This document shows positions 27,267 to 36,557 of a stretch of 64,000 nucleotides of DNA, piece by piece. The position numbers and the translations under genes are program-made. This DNA is from Vicinamibacterales bacterium. Lineage in GTDB: Bacteria > Acidobacteriota > Vicinamibacteria > Vicinamibacterales > JAKQTR01. Each line of letters begins with the position of its first letter. The first letter of the stretch is position 1. The notes beneath the pieces are model-generated. The model saw only the letters and a list, made by a program, of their open reading frames with translations. It did no database searches and was not told where the DNA came from. The stretch spans positions 27,487-91,486 of the forward strand of contig JALOKU010000006.1 of NCBI GenBank assembly GCA_025456345.1. Reading direction: 5' to 3'.

Positions 27267-28175
27267 GTGCGAGCCTCCGCCCGACTCCGCTCGCTCGCCA
27301 GGCTGGCGGCGGCCGCCGCCGTCGTCGTGTCCTCGGCCCGGTGCGGAGCAACGCCCGACCCCGGCACGGGGCCGACCCCGCCCGTCAACTCCAACGAGCC
27401 GGTGCTCGTCGGGGCCGGCGATATCGCGATGTGCCCGCTGGGCGCCCAGAGCGCCACGGCGCTGCTGCTCGACCAGATCGGAGGGACGGTCTTCACAACC
27501 GGTGACAACGTCTACGAAGGGCCCACGCTGGCGAAGTACACCGAGTGCTACGGACCGGCATGGGGCCGGCACCTCGGCCGCACGCGACCGTCCCCCGGCA
27601 ACCACGACTACGATCCACCCGGGCCCGCGGCGTACTTCACCTATTTCGGCGTAGCGGCTGGCGACGCGGGGCTCGGGTACTACAGCTACGACATCGCCAC
27701 GTGGCACGTCATCTCGCTGAACAGCATGGTGGGGATGCGGCCAGGATCGGACCAGCATGCCTGGCTGCAGTCCGATCTGGCCGCCAACCCGGTGCGCTGC
27801 ACGGTGGCGTACTTCCACCATCCGCTCTTCAGTTCGGCGCAGCACGGCCCGACCGCTGCCGTGCGCGACCTGTGGCGCCTGCTGTACGACAACGGCGTCG
27901 ACGTCGTCCTTAACGGGCACGATCACGTGTACGAGCGATTCGCGCCCCAGGACCCCAATGGCAAGGCCGACGCGGCGCGCGGCATCCGCCAGTTCACGGT
28001 GGGCACAGGCGGCGCAACGCTGTACGGTTTCGGGATACCGGCGCCGAACAGCGAGACCAGGGCCAGCGTGCACGGCGTCCTGAAGCTGTATCTGCAGGCG
28101 TCGGGCTATGCGTGGGAGTTCATCCCGGTGGCGGGCCAATCCTACAGGGACGGTGGCGCGGGTCCCTGCCATTGA
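27267..28175 (+). CDS. Secreted (probable lipoprotein) metallophosphatase
   Basis: This 302-residue protein has an N-terminal signal with a lipobox-like Cys (VVVSSARC). It then shows the metallophosphoesterase blocks GAGDIAMC, TTGDNVYEG, PSPGNHDYD, YFHHPLFSS and NGHDHVYERF, the pattern of purple-acid-phosphatase-like enzymes. It probably releases phosphate from organic esters at the cell surface, which fits the phosphate genes around it. The start is GTG 27267 because a -10 lies directly before it; GTG 27228 is in frame but less likely. Confidence 0.8.
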   Translation: MRASARLRSLARLAAAAAVVVSSARCGATPDPGTGPTPPVNSNEPVLVGAGDIAMCPLGAQSATALLLDQIGGTVFTTGDNVYEGPTLAKYTECYGPAWGRHLGRTRPSPGNHDYDPPGPAAYFTYFGVAAGDAGLGYYSYDIATWHVISLNSMVGMRPGSDQHAWLQSDLAANPVRCTVAYFHHPLFSSAQHGPTAAVRDLWRLLYDNGVDVVLNGHDHVYERFAPQDPNGKADAARGIRQFTVGTGGATLYGFGIPAPNSETRASVHGVLKLYLQASGYAWEFIPVAGQSYRDGGAGPCH

Positions 28176-28221
28176 TCCGCACACCGGGTCCGGTTCTGAT
28201 CCGCCCGGGCCTGCGTCCGCG

Positions 28222-28227
28222 TACAAT
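28222..28227 (+). promoter_or_regulatory. -10 element of the CHAD gene
   Basis: TACAAT ends 6 bases before ATG 28234. There is no Shine-Dalgarno, so a leaderless message is expected. Confidence 0.5.
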
Positions 28228-28233
28228 CTGGAC

Positions 28234-29181
28234 ATGCGGACGCTCGCCCATCCTCGCACGCTCGCCCGGCGTCCCGTGCGCGCGCTGCTCGCCCAGTGGC
28301 CGCGGGCCGTGGCCGGCGAGGTCGAGGGCATCCACCAGGCGAGAGTGGCGAGCCGGAGGCTCCGCGAACTGGTGCCGGCCGTGGCGCGTGCCGCCGACGC
28401 GAGGGAAGCCCGCGCGCTCCGGCGCGGGTTCCGCGCCGTGACCCGGCTGCTCGGGCGGAGCCGCGAACTCGACGTGGCCCTGGAGACGCTGCAGGCGATT
28501 GAGGCACGCGCGCCGGACCGCGCCGTGGCGGTGGCGGCTGTGCGTGCCCACGTCGCGCGCGAACGGGCCGAGGCCGGGCAGGAGGTGCGCGCCCACCGCG
28601 CGGGCGCCGGCGTGGACGACCTGGCGGCCGGCGCGCTCGCGCTTGCCGGGCGAAGCGAGTCTCCCGCCGCGATCCGCGCGTGTGCGCGCCGCGTGGCGGC
28701 CCGCCTGGGCAGGCGGGCCACGGAACTCGAACACGCCGTGGTCGGCGCCGGCTTCATCTTCGCGCCGGGACCGCTGCACGGCGTGCGGATCGCGTTGAAG
28801 AAGTTCCGCTATGCGCTCGAGGTGGCGGAGCGGCTGGGGCGGTTCAGGCTGGCCGGGTCCATGCGGCGGCTGAAACACCTGCAGGACCTGCTCGGCGACC
28901 TGCACGACCTGCAGGTGCTCGGCGGGATGGCTCGCGACGTGATGGTGCAGGCGCGCGCGTCGCGGCGTGCCGGACTCGAGTCGCTCGTCGGCGGCATCGA
29001 CGACGAGATACGCGCGCTGCACAGCCAGTTCCTCGCCGAGCGCGAGAGCATCGTCGCCCTGCTCGCCCGTTCCACCGGCGTGCGGCGGGCCCTGGTCAGC
29101 CTGCCGCCGCCGAACCAGCCTGCGCCGCGGTGGTCGCCGGTGCGGGCCCGTGCCCTGTCCCCGACCTTGGAGGATCGCTGA
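28234..29181 (+). CDS. CHAD domain protein
   Basis: This 315-residue protein is a single CHAD domain: all-helical, very rich in Arg and with the conserved HQARVASRRLRE, SRELDVALE, LHGVRIALKKFRYALE and HLQDLLGDLHD. CHAD domains bind polyphosphate through these basic and histidine residues and target proteins to polyphosphate granules. It ends with a Pro-rich tail. Its TGA shares one base with the ATG of sixA (TGATG), so the two are coupled. Confidence 0.87.
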   Translation: MRTLAHPRTLARRPVRALLAQWPRAVAGEVEGIHQARVASRRLRELVPAVARAADAREARALRRGFRAVTRLLGRSRELDVALETLQAIEARAPDRAVAVAAVRAHVARERAEAGQEVRAHRAGAGVDDLAAGALALAGRSESPAAIRACARRVAARLGRRATELEHAVVGAGFIFAPGPLHGVRIALKKFRYALEVAERLGRFRLAGSMRRLKHLQDLLGDLHDLQVLGGMARDVMVQARASRRAGLESLVGGIDDEIRALHSQFLAERESIVALLARSTGVRRALVSLPPPNQPAPRWSPVRARALSPTLEDR

Positions 29182-29684
29182 TGGCTTCGTACCTGATCTA
29201 CCTGGTGCGTCATGGCGTGGCCGCCGAACAGGGCCCCGAATTCCCGAATGACGATGATCGCCCGCTCACCAGCGAGGGGATCGAGCGCCTGCGGGTGGAG
29301 GTGCTGGGGTTGCGTGAACTGCAGGTGCGCCTCGACCGCGTGCTGACAAGCCCGCTCGTCCGCGCGGGGCAGACGGCGGAGATCCTCGCGGCAGGTGTCG
29401 GGTGCCCGGCCCCGATGGTCACCGTCGACGCGCTGCGTCCCGGAGGGCGCTACGACGCGCTGATGGCGGCGCTGGGACGCCTCGGCAACGACCGCGCCGT
29501 CGCGCTGGTCGGCCACATGCCGTCGATCGGCGAGATCGCCGCCAGGCTGATCGGGGCGAAGCAGCCCCTGGCCTTCAAGAAGGGCGGGATCTGCTGCGTC
29601 GAGACCGACGGGCTGCCGCCCGCCGGGGACGGCCAGCTGCGGTGGTTCCTGCCGCCGCGCGCGTTGCGCGCGCTCGGGCACTAG
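29181..29684 (+). CDS. sixA: Phosphohistidine phosphatase SixA
   Basis: This 167-residue histidine phosphatase starts with YLVRHGVA, the RHG motif with the catalytic His. It has the second Arg in TSPLVRAGQTAEIL and the second His in LVGHMPSI, as in SixA. The enzyme removes phosphate from phosphohistidine, for example on HPt domains or the PTS. SixA and CHAD genes are often adjacent, as here. The stop codon (TAG, 29682-29684) lies inside the left end of a MITE-like element, so the original C terminus may have been different. Confidence 0.85.
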   Translation: MASYLIYLVRHGVAAEQGPEFPNDDDRPLTSEGIERLRVEVLGLRELQVRLDRVLTSPLVRAGQTAEILAAGVGCPAPMVTVDALRPGGRYDALMAALGRLGNDRAVALVGHMPSIGEIAARLIGAKQPLAFKKGGICCVETDGLPPAGDGQLRWFLPPRALRALGH

Positions 29685-29846
29685 TGTCCCGAGTCAGAGA
29701 TTCGCCGACATATTCCGGGCGGGGCATCCCGCCTCGCGGCGTTGCTCTTCCCTCGCATATTCCCGATATTCTCGGTCATCGCGCCTGGCGATCCGGGCGC
29801 CGCGCTCCGGACTATGTGTCACCGAACCTCTGACTCGGGACACTAG
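29681..29846. mobile_element. MITE-like element with 19-bp perfect terminal inverted repeats
   Basis: CTAGTGTCCCGAGTCAGAG (29681-29699) is perfectly repeated in inverse at 29828-29846. The similarity continues with mismatches to about 28 bases on each side. The 166-bp element has no coding capacity. The outermost CTAG is palindromic and may be the target duplication. It lies between sixA and glgC and supplies the sixA stop codon. Confidence 0.7.
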
Positions 29847-29867
29847 CCCCGGACCGCGTGACGGACC

Positions 29868-31136
29868 CTAGACGATCGTGCCGTCGGGCACCACCGCGCC
29901 CTTCGGCACGATGATGATGCCGCTGCGGATGTAGTAGTTCTCGCCGTCCGCTTCCTGTACGCCGCGCTCGTTCACCAGGCGCACCCCGCGGCCGATCCGG
30001 GCGTTCTTGTCGACGATCACCCTGTCGAGCGTCGAGTCCATGCCGATCCCGAGCGGCACGGAACGGTCGCCTTCCGACTCCTCGTCGACGTCGTAGTAGT
30101 CGGCGCCGAGCAGCACCGACCGCCTGACGGTGGTGCGCTCGTCGATGCGCGTCCTGATGCCGACAATCGACGTCTCCACCCGGCAGCGGTTGATGTAGCT
30201 GCCTTCGGCCACCATCGAATAGCTGACGGAGCTGTCGATGAAGCGCGACGCGGGAAGGAACCGGGGCCGCGTGAAGATCGGGTGCTTCGGATCGTAGAAC
30301 CGGAACGGCGGATGGTCGCGCGTCAACAGCATGTTCGCGTCGTAGAACGAATCCACCGTCCCGACGTCCGCCCAGTACCCGTTGTAGAGGTAGGCGTTCA
30401 CGCGGTGCTGGCCGAGCGCGGCCGGGATGATCTCGCGGCCGAAGTCGGTGGCGTCGGCCTTGGCGAGGACGTCGAGCAGGACGTCGCGGGAAAAGACGTA
30501 GATGCCCATCGAGGCCACGAACGGCTTCTCGTCCGAATGCCCGGCGAAGGCCGATCCGTCCGGGATGCTCCGGCCGATCTTCGCGAGGCGCTCCGCGTCG
30601 GGCTTCTCCTCGAATCCGGCGATCTGCCCCTGTCGATCGAAGAGGAAGATGCCCATTTCCGACGCCGACGAGGTCGGGACCGGCTGTGCGGCGATGGTGA
30701 TGTCGGCGTTGCGTTCGACGTGTGAGTCGATCACCTCCGCGAAGTCCATCCGATAGAGGTGGTCGCCGGCGAGGACGAGGAAGTAGTCCGCGCGGTAGCC
30801 GGAGAAGTGGCGCGCGGCCTGGCGTACCGCGTCGGCCGTGCCCTGGAACCAGTTGGGGTTGTCGGGCGTCTGCTCGGCGGCGAGGATGTCCACGAACCCG
30901 CCCGAGAACAGGTCCATCCGGTACGTCTGCGAGACGTGCCGGTTGAGCGAGGCCGAGTTGAACTGCGTGAGGATGAACATCCGGCGCAGCCCGGCGTGCA
31001 GACAGTTGCTGATCGGGATGTCAATCAGCCTGTACTTGCCGCCAATCGGCACCGCGGGTTTGGAGCGCATGAGCGTGAGCGGGAAGAGCCGGTTCCCGCG
31101 TCCGCCCCCGAGAATGATGGCGAGGACGTCCTGCAT
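29868..31136 (-). CDS. glgC: Glucose-1-phosphate adenylyltransferase
   Basis: This 422-residue enzyme makes ADP-glucose from glucose-1-phosphate and ATP, the committed step of glycogen synthesis. It has the nucleotide-binding motif [38 protein letters not shown], and the sugar-phosphate motif GFEEKP. The C-terminal half is a left-handed beta-helix ([14 protein letters not shown] and similar). ATG 31136 is chosen directly before the nucleotide-binding motif. It stands alone between sixA and phoR, linking carbon storage with the phosphate genes only by position. Confidence 0.93.
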   Translation of the reverse strand: MQDVLAIILGGGRGNRLFPLTLMRSKPAVPIGGKYRLIDIPISNCLHAGLRRMFILTQFNSASLNRHVSQTYRMDLFSGGFVDILAAEQTPDNPNWFQGTADAVRQAARHFSGYRADYFLVLAGDHLYRMDFAEVIDSHVERNADITIAAQPVPTSSASEMGIFLFDRQGQIAGFEEKPDAERLAKIGRSIPDGSAFAGHSDEKPFVASMGIYVFSRDVLLDVLAKADATDFGREIIPAALGQHRVNAYLYNGYWADVGTVDSFYDANMLLTRDHPPFRFYDPKHPIFTRPRFLPASRFIDSSVSYSMVAEGSYINRCRVETSIVGIRTRIDERTTVRRSVLLGADYYDVDEESEGDRSVPLGIGMDSTLDRVIVDKNARIGRGVRLVNERGVQEADGENYYIRSGIIIVPKGAVVPDGTIV

Positions 31137-31175
31137 GGGCAATAGGGTAGGCGAACCGGCAGGCGGCCGCAAGCC

Positions 31176-31203
31176 GAAAGGGGTGTGCTGAAAGGGGTGT
31201 GCA
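31176..31203. repeat. 14-bp tandem doublet
   Basis: GAAAGGGGTGTGCT (31176-31189) is followed directly by GAAAGGGGTGTGCA (31190-31203). It lies in the gap between glgC and phoR and looks like a simple duplication. Confidence 0.5.
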
Positions 31204-31249
31204 TGAACGGCGCGTGCCGGCGGGGGCGGCCTGGCGGCGGTGGGGCCGT

Positions 31250-33013
31250 CTACCGCACGGGAAGCGTCACGCTGAACAGGGCGCCTCCGGCCTTGCGGTT
31301 TTCCGCTTTCACGTCGCCGCCGAGGATTTCGACCAGGTGCTTCACGATGGAGAGCCCGAGTCCCGTCCCGCCCGACTCGCGCGAGCGCGCCTTGTCGACG
31401 CGATAGAAGCGCTCGAAGATCCTGGACAGGTCGGCCTCGGGGATGCCCGGGCCTTCGTCCCCCACCGTCAACACGAACGCCCCGCCTGCGCGCCGTGACG
31501 CGAGTGTGATCGTCGTTGACGGCGGCGCGTACGCGATGGCGTTCTCGACGAGATTGCGCAGCGCGTCGTGGAGCTTGGCGGTGTCGACCCGCAGGGTTCG
31601 TGCCGCCGGCTCGATGTCGGTGACAACGCGCTGGCCCTTCGCCTCCAGGGCGCCTTCGAGTTCGGTCGTGACGTCGGCGAACAGCGTCTCGACGTCCGTC
31701 TGCGAGGACGCCACCGGCTCCTGGCCGGCCTCGAGGCGCGCCAGCCGCAGCAGGTCCCGCACGAGCCGCTCCATGCGGTTCGCCTGGCGCGCGATGATCT
31801 CGAGGAAGCGGGCGGCCTCCTCGGGTTCCGGCGGCACGTCGTCCTGGAGCGCTTCGACGTAGCCCTGGATCGCCGTGAGCGGCGTGCGCAGTTCGTGCGA
31901 GACGTTGGCGACGAAGTCGCGTCTCATGCGATCGGCGTGGCGCAGGTCGGTGATGTCGTGCAGGACCAGCACGGCCCCCGGGGCGCCCTCGGTGGTCACC
32001 GGGGCCGCCCGCGCGACCACCGTGCGGTTCGGATCGCGCAGGGGCGAGAACTCGATGCCGTCGGGTGTCTGCCCGGCGAGGGCGCGCCCGAGCATCGCGC
32101 CGATGTCGGGGTGCCGCACCCCGTCCGTGTAGTGCCCGCCCGGCACCAGTCCGTCCGGCTGCGCCATGCGGCGGGCGGCGTCATTGGCGAGCATGACGCG
32201 GCCGTCGGGGTTGACGACAACCACGCCCTCGAGCATGCCCGCCAGGATGGCTTCCATCCGCGCCCGGTCCAGGGACAGCTCCCGCATCCTCCGGCCCAGT
32301 TCGCGGGCCGTGTCGTCGAGGACGCGCGCCACCGTGCCGAGCTCGTCACCGCCCTGGTCCCGCGCCGGGGCCGAGAAGTCCCCGGCGGCGTACCGGCGCG
32401 CCACCGCGGCGATGGCGTCCACCCGCCGCGCGAGCAGCACCGAGGAGAGCCAGGCCAGGCCGAGGGCGCAGCCCAGCGCCACCGCCAGTGCCACCAGAAG
32501 GCTCCGGCGCACGGCGCGGAACTGCGCGTCGACATCCGTGAGCGGCAGCGCGAGCCGCACGATCTCCACATGCGGGTGTGCGACCGTCAGGGCGACATAA
32601 AGCAGATCCGTCTCCAGCGTCGCGCTGAAACGCCGGACGACGCCCATGCCGGTCTGCCGGGCCGCGATGACCTCCGGCCGCGTGCCGTGGTTGTCGAGCG
32701 TTTCGAGTGCGGCCAGATCCTCCGCGGAGTCGCCGACGACGCGGCCATCCGCGGCGATGAGGGTGACGCGCGCGGCGGTGAAGCCGCCGATCTCGTCGGC
32801 CTCTCGATCCAGGGCGGCGACCGAGCCGTCCGTCTGGCGCTCCCGGAGGAGCGCGGCGGCCAGCCGGGTCTCGGCGATGAGATTGCGCTCGATGGCCATG
32901 ATGAGCTGGGCGCGCATCGGCATCGCGATGAGCACCGCGGCGAGCAGGAGCGCGACGGCCGACACGCCGAAGACCGCGAGCAGGGTGCGCCCGCGCAGCC
33001 CGCCGAAGGTCAT
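31250..33013 (-). CDS. phoR: PhoR-type sensor histidine kinase
   Basis: This 587-residue membrane kinase has a membrane helix at the N terminus, a periplasmic region to about residue 165, a second helix (LLVALAVALGCALGLAWL), HAMP, a PAS domain, then HisKA with FVANVSHELRTPL and HATPase with GDEGPGIP and GGTGLGLSIVKH. This PAS-containing order is that of PhoR, which senses phosphate through the transporter. Its ATG overlaps the stop of the response regulator gene (ATGA). The neighbouring pit and DUF47 genes support the phosphate role. Confidence 0.85.
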   Translation of the reverse strand: MTFGGLRGRTLLAVFGVSAVALLLAAVLIAMPMRAQLIMAIERNLIAETRLAAALLRERQTDGSVAALDREADEIGGFTAARVTLIAADGRVVGDSAEDLAALETLDNHGTRPEVIAARQTGMGVVRRFSATLETDLLYVALTVAHPHVEIVRLALPLTDVDAQFRAVRRSLLVALAVALGCALGLAWLSSVLLARRVDAIAAVARRYAAGDFSAPARDQGGDELGTVARVLDDTARELGRRMRELSLDRARMEAILAGMLEGVVVVNPDGRVMLANDAARRMAQPDGLVPGGHYTDGVRHPDIGAMLGRALAGQTPDGIEFSPLRDPNRTVVARAAPVTTEGAPGAVLVLHDITDLRHADRMRRDFVANVSHELRTPLTAIQGYVEALQDDVPPEPEEAARFLEIIARQANRMERLVRDLLRLARLEAGQEPVASSQTDVETLFADVTTELEGALEAKGQRVVTDIEPAARTLRVDTAKLHDALRNLVENAIAYAPPSTTITLASRRAGGAFVLTVGDEGPGIPEADLSRIFERFYRVDKARSRESGGTGLGLSIVKHLVEILGGDVKAENRKAGGALFSVTLPVR

Positions 33014-33711
33014 CGCCGCTCGCCCCTCGGCGCTTCGATCAGGCGGTATCCGAACTGCTTGACGGTGTCGATCGCCGCGCCGAGCACCGGGATCTTCTCG
33101 CGCAGCCGGCGCACGTGGACGTCCACGGTCCGCGTGCCGCCGGTGTAGCGGTAGCCCCAGACGTCCGTGAGGAGCAGGTCGCGCGAGAGGACGCGGCCGC
33201 GGTGCTGCATCAGGTATTCGAGGAGCAGGAACTCCTTGGCCGTCAGCCGCACGGGCTGGCCGGCGGCGGTCACCAGGTGCCGCTCCCGATCGAGTTCGAT
33301 CGGGCCGAAGGACAGCACGGCGTTCCCGGACTCGGCCCACCGCTGGGCGCGCCGCAGCAGGGCCCCGACTCGCGCGACGAGCTCGCTCGGGCTGAAGGGC
33401 TTGGTGACGTAGTCGTCGGCGCCCAGCTCGAGGCCGACGATGCGGTCGGACTCCTCGCTGCGGGCGGTGAGCATGATGATCGGCAGCGCGCGCGTCTCGG
33501 GCGCGCGGCGCAGCGCGCGGCACACCTCGAGGCCGTCGATGCTGGGCAGCATGAGGTCGAGGATGACCAGATCCGGCACGCGGGCGCGCACGAACACCAG
33601 GGCCTCCCGGCCGTCTCCGAGCGCGTCGGTGACGTGCCCGGCGCGCGTCAGGTACCGCTGAAGCAGTTCGGCGATGTCGCGGTCGTCTTCGACAATCAGG
33701 ATGTGGCTCAT
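33010..33711 (-). CDS. phoB: PhoB-type response regulator (OmpR family)
   Basis: This 233-residue regulator has a receiver domain with EDDRDI, the phospho-acceptor in LVILDLMLPSIDG and the conserved Lys in YVTKPFSPSEL. A winged-helix OmpR/PhoB DNA-binding domain (LTAKEFLLLEYLMQHRGRV, then RTVDVHVRRLREKI) follows. It is coupled to phoR by a 4-base overlap. A PHO-box-like repeat lies in the divergent promoter region between it and the DUF47-pit genes, so it probably controls both directions. Confidence 0.88.
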   Translation of the reverse strand: MSHILIVEDDRDIAELLQRYLTRAGHVTDALGDGREALVFVRARVPDLVILDLMLPSIDGLEVCRALRRAPETRALPIIMLTARSEESDRIVGLELGADDYVTKPFSPSELVARVGALLRRAQRWAESGNAVLSFGPIELDRERHLVTAAGQPVRLTAKEFLLLEYLMQHRGRVLSRDLLLTDVWGYRYTGGTRTVDVHVRRLREKIPVLGAAIDTVKQFGYRLIEAPRGERR

Positions 33712-33763
33712 TTGCCGGCCCCCTCGATCGTAGCCCAGCCGGGACGTGCGGCGAACAGGTTCG

Positions 33764-33781
33764 GTGTTACGTCTGTGTTAC
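33764..33781. promoter_or_regulatory. PHO-box-like direct repeat in the phoB / DUF47-pit divergent region
   Basis: GTGTTAC-GTCT-GTGTTAC is a perfect 7-4-7 direct repeat with 11-base period, the geometry of PhoB sites. It lies 52 bases upstream of phoB and 75 bases upstream of the DUF47 GTG. A possible -10 (TAACAT, 33820-33825) serves the DUF47-pit side. Confidence 0.6.
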
Positions 33782-33856
33782 GGGTGGGCCGGCCGGCGGC
33801 TCCTGCAGAGGGTTTCTGATAACATCTGAGCGTTTTGGGCCCGAAGGGAGCAGGAC

Positions 33857-34477
33857 GTGGCGAAATTCCGGCTGATTCCGCGAGAAGAGAAGTTCTACCA
33901 GGATTTCCTGGCGATGGCCGATCACATCTGTGAGGCGGCCCGGGCCCTCGAGGAGATGGTGTCCTCCAACCCGCCCGACGCGGCGAAGACGGAGAGCATC
34001 AAGGAGCTGGAGCACCGGTGCGACTTCCTGACCCACGAGATCATCCAGCGGCTCCATCGCACGTTCGTGACGCCGATTGACCGCGAGGACATCCACGAGC
34101 TGGCCAAGGCCATGGACGACGTGATGGACGCCATCGACGCCTCGGCGCACCTCTTTGCGCAGTACCGGATCGAGACGGTCCGCGACGGGGCCCGCAAGTT
34201 CTGCCACATCACGGTCAGCGCCACCGAGCAGATCAGGAGCGCGCTCACCCACATGGAGAAGCGCGAGAGCGTGACGCCGTCGGTCGTGGAAGTCAACCGC
34301 CTCGAGAACGAGGCCGATCGCCTGCATCAGGAGGTGATCACCTGCCTGTTCGACGAGGAGAAGGACCCGATCGCGATCATGAAGTGGAAGGAGATCTTCG
34401 ACTACCTCGAGGCCACCGTCGACTCGATCGAGGACGTCTCGGACGTCATCCAGGGCGTCGTCCTGAAACACGCCTGA
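33857..34477 (+). CDS. DUF47/PhoU-like Pit accessory protein
   Basis: This 206-residue all-helical protein belongs to the DUF47 (PhoU-like) family, with the metal-binding-type helices IKELEHRCDFLTHEII and VNRLENEADRLHQEVI. These proteins are almost always encoded directly before pit, as here, and modulate the low-affinity phosphate transporter from the cytoplasmic side. It starts with GTG and has GGGAG a few bases before. The first pit gene begins 7 bases after it. Confidence 0.9.
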   Translation: MAKFRLIPREEKFYQDFLAMADHICEAARALEEMVSSNPPDAAKTESIKELEHRCDFLTHEIIQRLHRTFVTPIDREDIHELAKAMDDVMDAIDASAHLFAQYRIETVRDGARKFCHITVSATEQIRSALTHMEKRESVTPSVVEVNRLENEADRLHQEVITCLFDEEKDPIAIMKWKEIFDYLEATVDSIEDVSDVIQGVVLKHA

Positions 34478-34484
34478 GACGGCC

Positions 34485-35486
34485 ATGGAATTCGCCGTCG
34501 TCGTCCTGCTCATCACCGCGGCGCTGGTCTTCGATTACATCAACGGCTTCCACGACGCGGCCAACTCCATCGCCACCGTTGTGTCCACGCGCGTGCTCTC
34601 TCCCGGCAAGGCCGTGATCTGGGCGGCCTTCTTCAACTTCGCCGCGTTCTTCGCGTTCGGCACGGCGGTGGCGAAGACCGTCGGCTCGGGTATGATCGAC
34701 ATCCACGTCGTCACCTTCGCCGTCATCTTCGCGGGCCTCTTCGGGGCCATCGTCTGGGACCTGATCACCTGGCACTACGGCCTGCCGACCAGTTCCTCCC
34801 ACGCGCTCATCGGCGGCTACGCGGGCGCCGCCATCGCCGAAGCCGGCTGGGGAGCCATCATCCCGTCCGGCTGGACCAAGACGCTGTTGTTCATCGTGGT
34901 GTCGCCGGTGATCGGCCTGATTGCCGGCCTCGTCCTGATGGTGGCCATCTACTGGGTGTTCCAGGCCACGACACCGACGCGGGTCGACCACTGGTTCCGT
35001 AAGCTTCAACTCGTCTCGGCGGCGTTGTTCAGTCTGAACCACGGGGCGAACGATGCCCAGAAGACGATGGGCATCATGGCCGGAGTGCTCGCGACGGCCG
35101 GGTACATGGACAAGGACCACTTCGTCATCCCGACCTGGGTGGTCCTCGCGGCGTATAGCGCCATCGGTCTGGGGACGCTGTCCGGCGGGTGGCGGATCAT
35201 CCACACGATGGGATCGCGGATCACCAAGCTGCAGCCCGTCCACGGCTTTGCGGCGGAAACCGGCGCGGCCGGCGCGGTGTTCGTGGCCACCAGTCTGGGC
35301 GTGCCCGTGAGCACCACCCACGCGATCACCGGTGCCATCGTCGGCGTCGGCTCGACGCGGCGCCTCTCGGCCGTCCGCTGGGGCGTGGCTGGCCGGATCG
35401 TCTGGGCGTGGGTGCTCACGATCCCCGCGGCCGGGGCGCTCGGCGCGGGGATGGGGCTGCTCTTGAGGGCCTTCGGGATCCGGTAG
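34485..35486 (+). CDS. pit: Pit family inorganic phosphate transporter, copy 1
   Basis: This 333-residue inner-membrane transporter carries both PiT signatures, FDYINGFHDAANSIATVVST at the N terminus and SLNHGANDAQKTMGI in the second half, plus the repeated GLPTSSSHALIGG and GVPVSTTHAITG. It should import phosphate with a cation. It is the most divergent of the three tandem copies (for example FAAFFAFGTAVAK against FVAAFGFGTAVAK) and has the shorter central loop. It follows DUF47 closely. Confidence 0.92.
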   Translation: MEFAVVVLLITAALVFDYINGFHDAANSIATVVSTRVLSPGKAVIWAAFFNFAAFFAFGTAVAKTVGSGMIDIHVVTFAVIFAGLFGAIVWDLITWHYGLPTSSSHALIGGYAGAAIAEAGWGAIIPSGWTKTLLFIVVSPVIGLIAGLVLMVAIYWVFQATTPTRVDHWFRKLQLVSAALFSLNHGANDAQKTMGIMAGVLATAGYMDKDHFVIPTWVVLAAYSAIGLGTLSGGWRIIHTMGSRITKLQPVHGFAAETGAAGAVFVATSLGVPVSTTHAITGAIVGVGSTRRLSAVRWGVAGRIVWAWVLTIPAAGALGAGMGLLLRAFGIR

Positions 35487-35515
35487 GCCGACAGGCCCGC
35501 CAGCACCACAGAACC

Positions 35516-36535
35516 ATGGAACTCGCCATCGTCATCACGCTCATCGCCGTCGCGTTGATTTTCGACTACATCAACGGGTTTCACGATGCCGCGAACTCCA
35601 TCGCGACGGTCGTGTCCACCCGCGTGCTGTCGCCCGGGCAGGCGGTGGTCTGGGCCGCCTTCTTCAATTTCGTGGCGGCGTTCGGCTTCGGCACCGCGGT
35701 GGCGAAGACCATCGGCTCAGGGATGATCGACATCAACGTCGTCACCTTCGCGGTGATCTTCTCGGGCCTGTTCGGGGCCATTACGTGGGACCTCATCACG
35801 TGGTACTTCGGCCTGCCGACCAGTTCGTCGCACGCGCTGATCGGGGGTTACGCCGGCGCAGCCATCGCGAAGGCGGGCTTCTCGGCCATCATCCCGGCGG
35901 GGTGGACGAAGACGCTGATCTTCATCGTGCTGTCCCCCCTGATCGGGCTGGGGTTCGGGCTCGGCCTCATGGTGGCCATCTACTGGCTGTTCCGGCGCAC
36001 GACGCCGACCCGCGTCGATCACTGGTTCCGGAAGCTGCAGCTCGTCTCCGCGGCCTTGTTCAGCCTGAACCACGGCGCGAACGACGCCCAGAAGACGATG
36101 GGCATCATCGCGGGCGTGCTGTTCACCGTGCCCGCCTATCGCGCCCTCGTGACCGACGCGGCGGGCACGATGATGATCCCCTTCTGGATCGTGCTGCTCG
36201 CGCACGCCGCCATCGGCCTCGGCACGCTCTCGGGCGGCTGGCGCATCATCCACACGATGGGGTCGCGCATTACGAAACTGCAACCCGTGCACGGCTTCGC
36301 GGCCGAGACCGGGGCGGCCGGGGCGGTGTTCCTGGCAACCGTGCTGGGCGTTCCCGTCAGCACGACGCACGCGATCACCGGCTCCATCGTTGGCGTCGGC
36401 GCGACCAGGCGTCTTTCGGCGGTTCGGTGGGGTGTCGCGGGACGGATCGTGTGGGCGTGGGTCCTCACCATCCCCGCGGCTGCGGCGCTCGGCATGGGCA
36501 TGCAGCTGGCGCTCGGGTTGTTCGGGATCCGGTAG
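35516..36535 (+). CDS. pit: Pit family inorganic phosphate transporter, copy 2
   Basis: This 339-residue copy keeps both PiT signatures and reads almost residue for residue like copy 3, including the longer loop GVLFTVPAYRALVTDAAGT. It starts 29 bases after copy 1, so it probably lies on the same mRNA as DUF47 and copy 1. It differs from copy 3 mainly in hydrophobic substitutions and at the C terminus (LALGLFGIR). Confidence 0.92.
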   Translation: MELAIVITLIAVALIFDYINGFHDAANSIATVVSTRVLSPGQAVVWAAFFNFVAAFGFGTAVAKTIGSGMIDINVVTFAVIFSGLFGAITWDLITWYFGLPTSSSHALIGGYAGAAIAKAGFSAIIPAGWTKTLIFIVLSPLIGLGFGLGLMVAIYWLFRRTTPTRVDHWFRKLQLVSAALFSLNHGANDAQKTMGIIAGVLFTVPAYRALVTDAAGTMMIPFWIVLLAHAAIGLGTLSGGWRIIHTMGSRITKLQPVHGFAAETGAAGAVFLATVLGVPVSTTHAITGSIVGVGATRRLSAVRWGVAGRIVWAWVLTIPAAAALGMGMQLALGLFGIR

Positions 36536-36557
36536 GCCGCTGGCGCGTCGCGCAGAC

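Noticed and set aside
29681..29846. Large hairpin as a terminator for sixA and glgC
   Set aside because: The arms are about 130 bases apart and the perfect match is at the very ends, which fits a MITE-like element and not a terminator.
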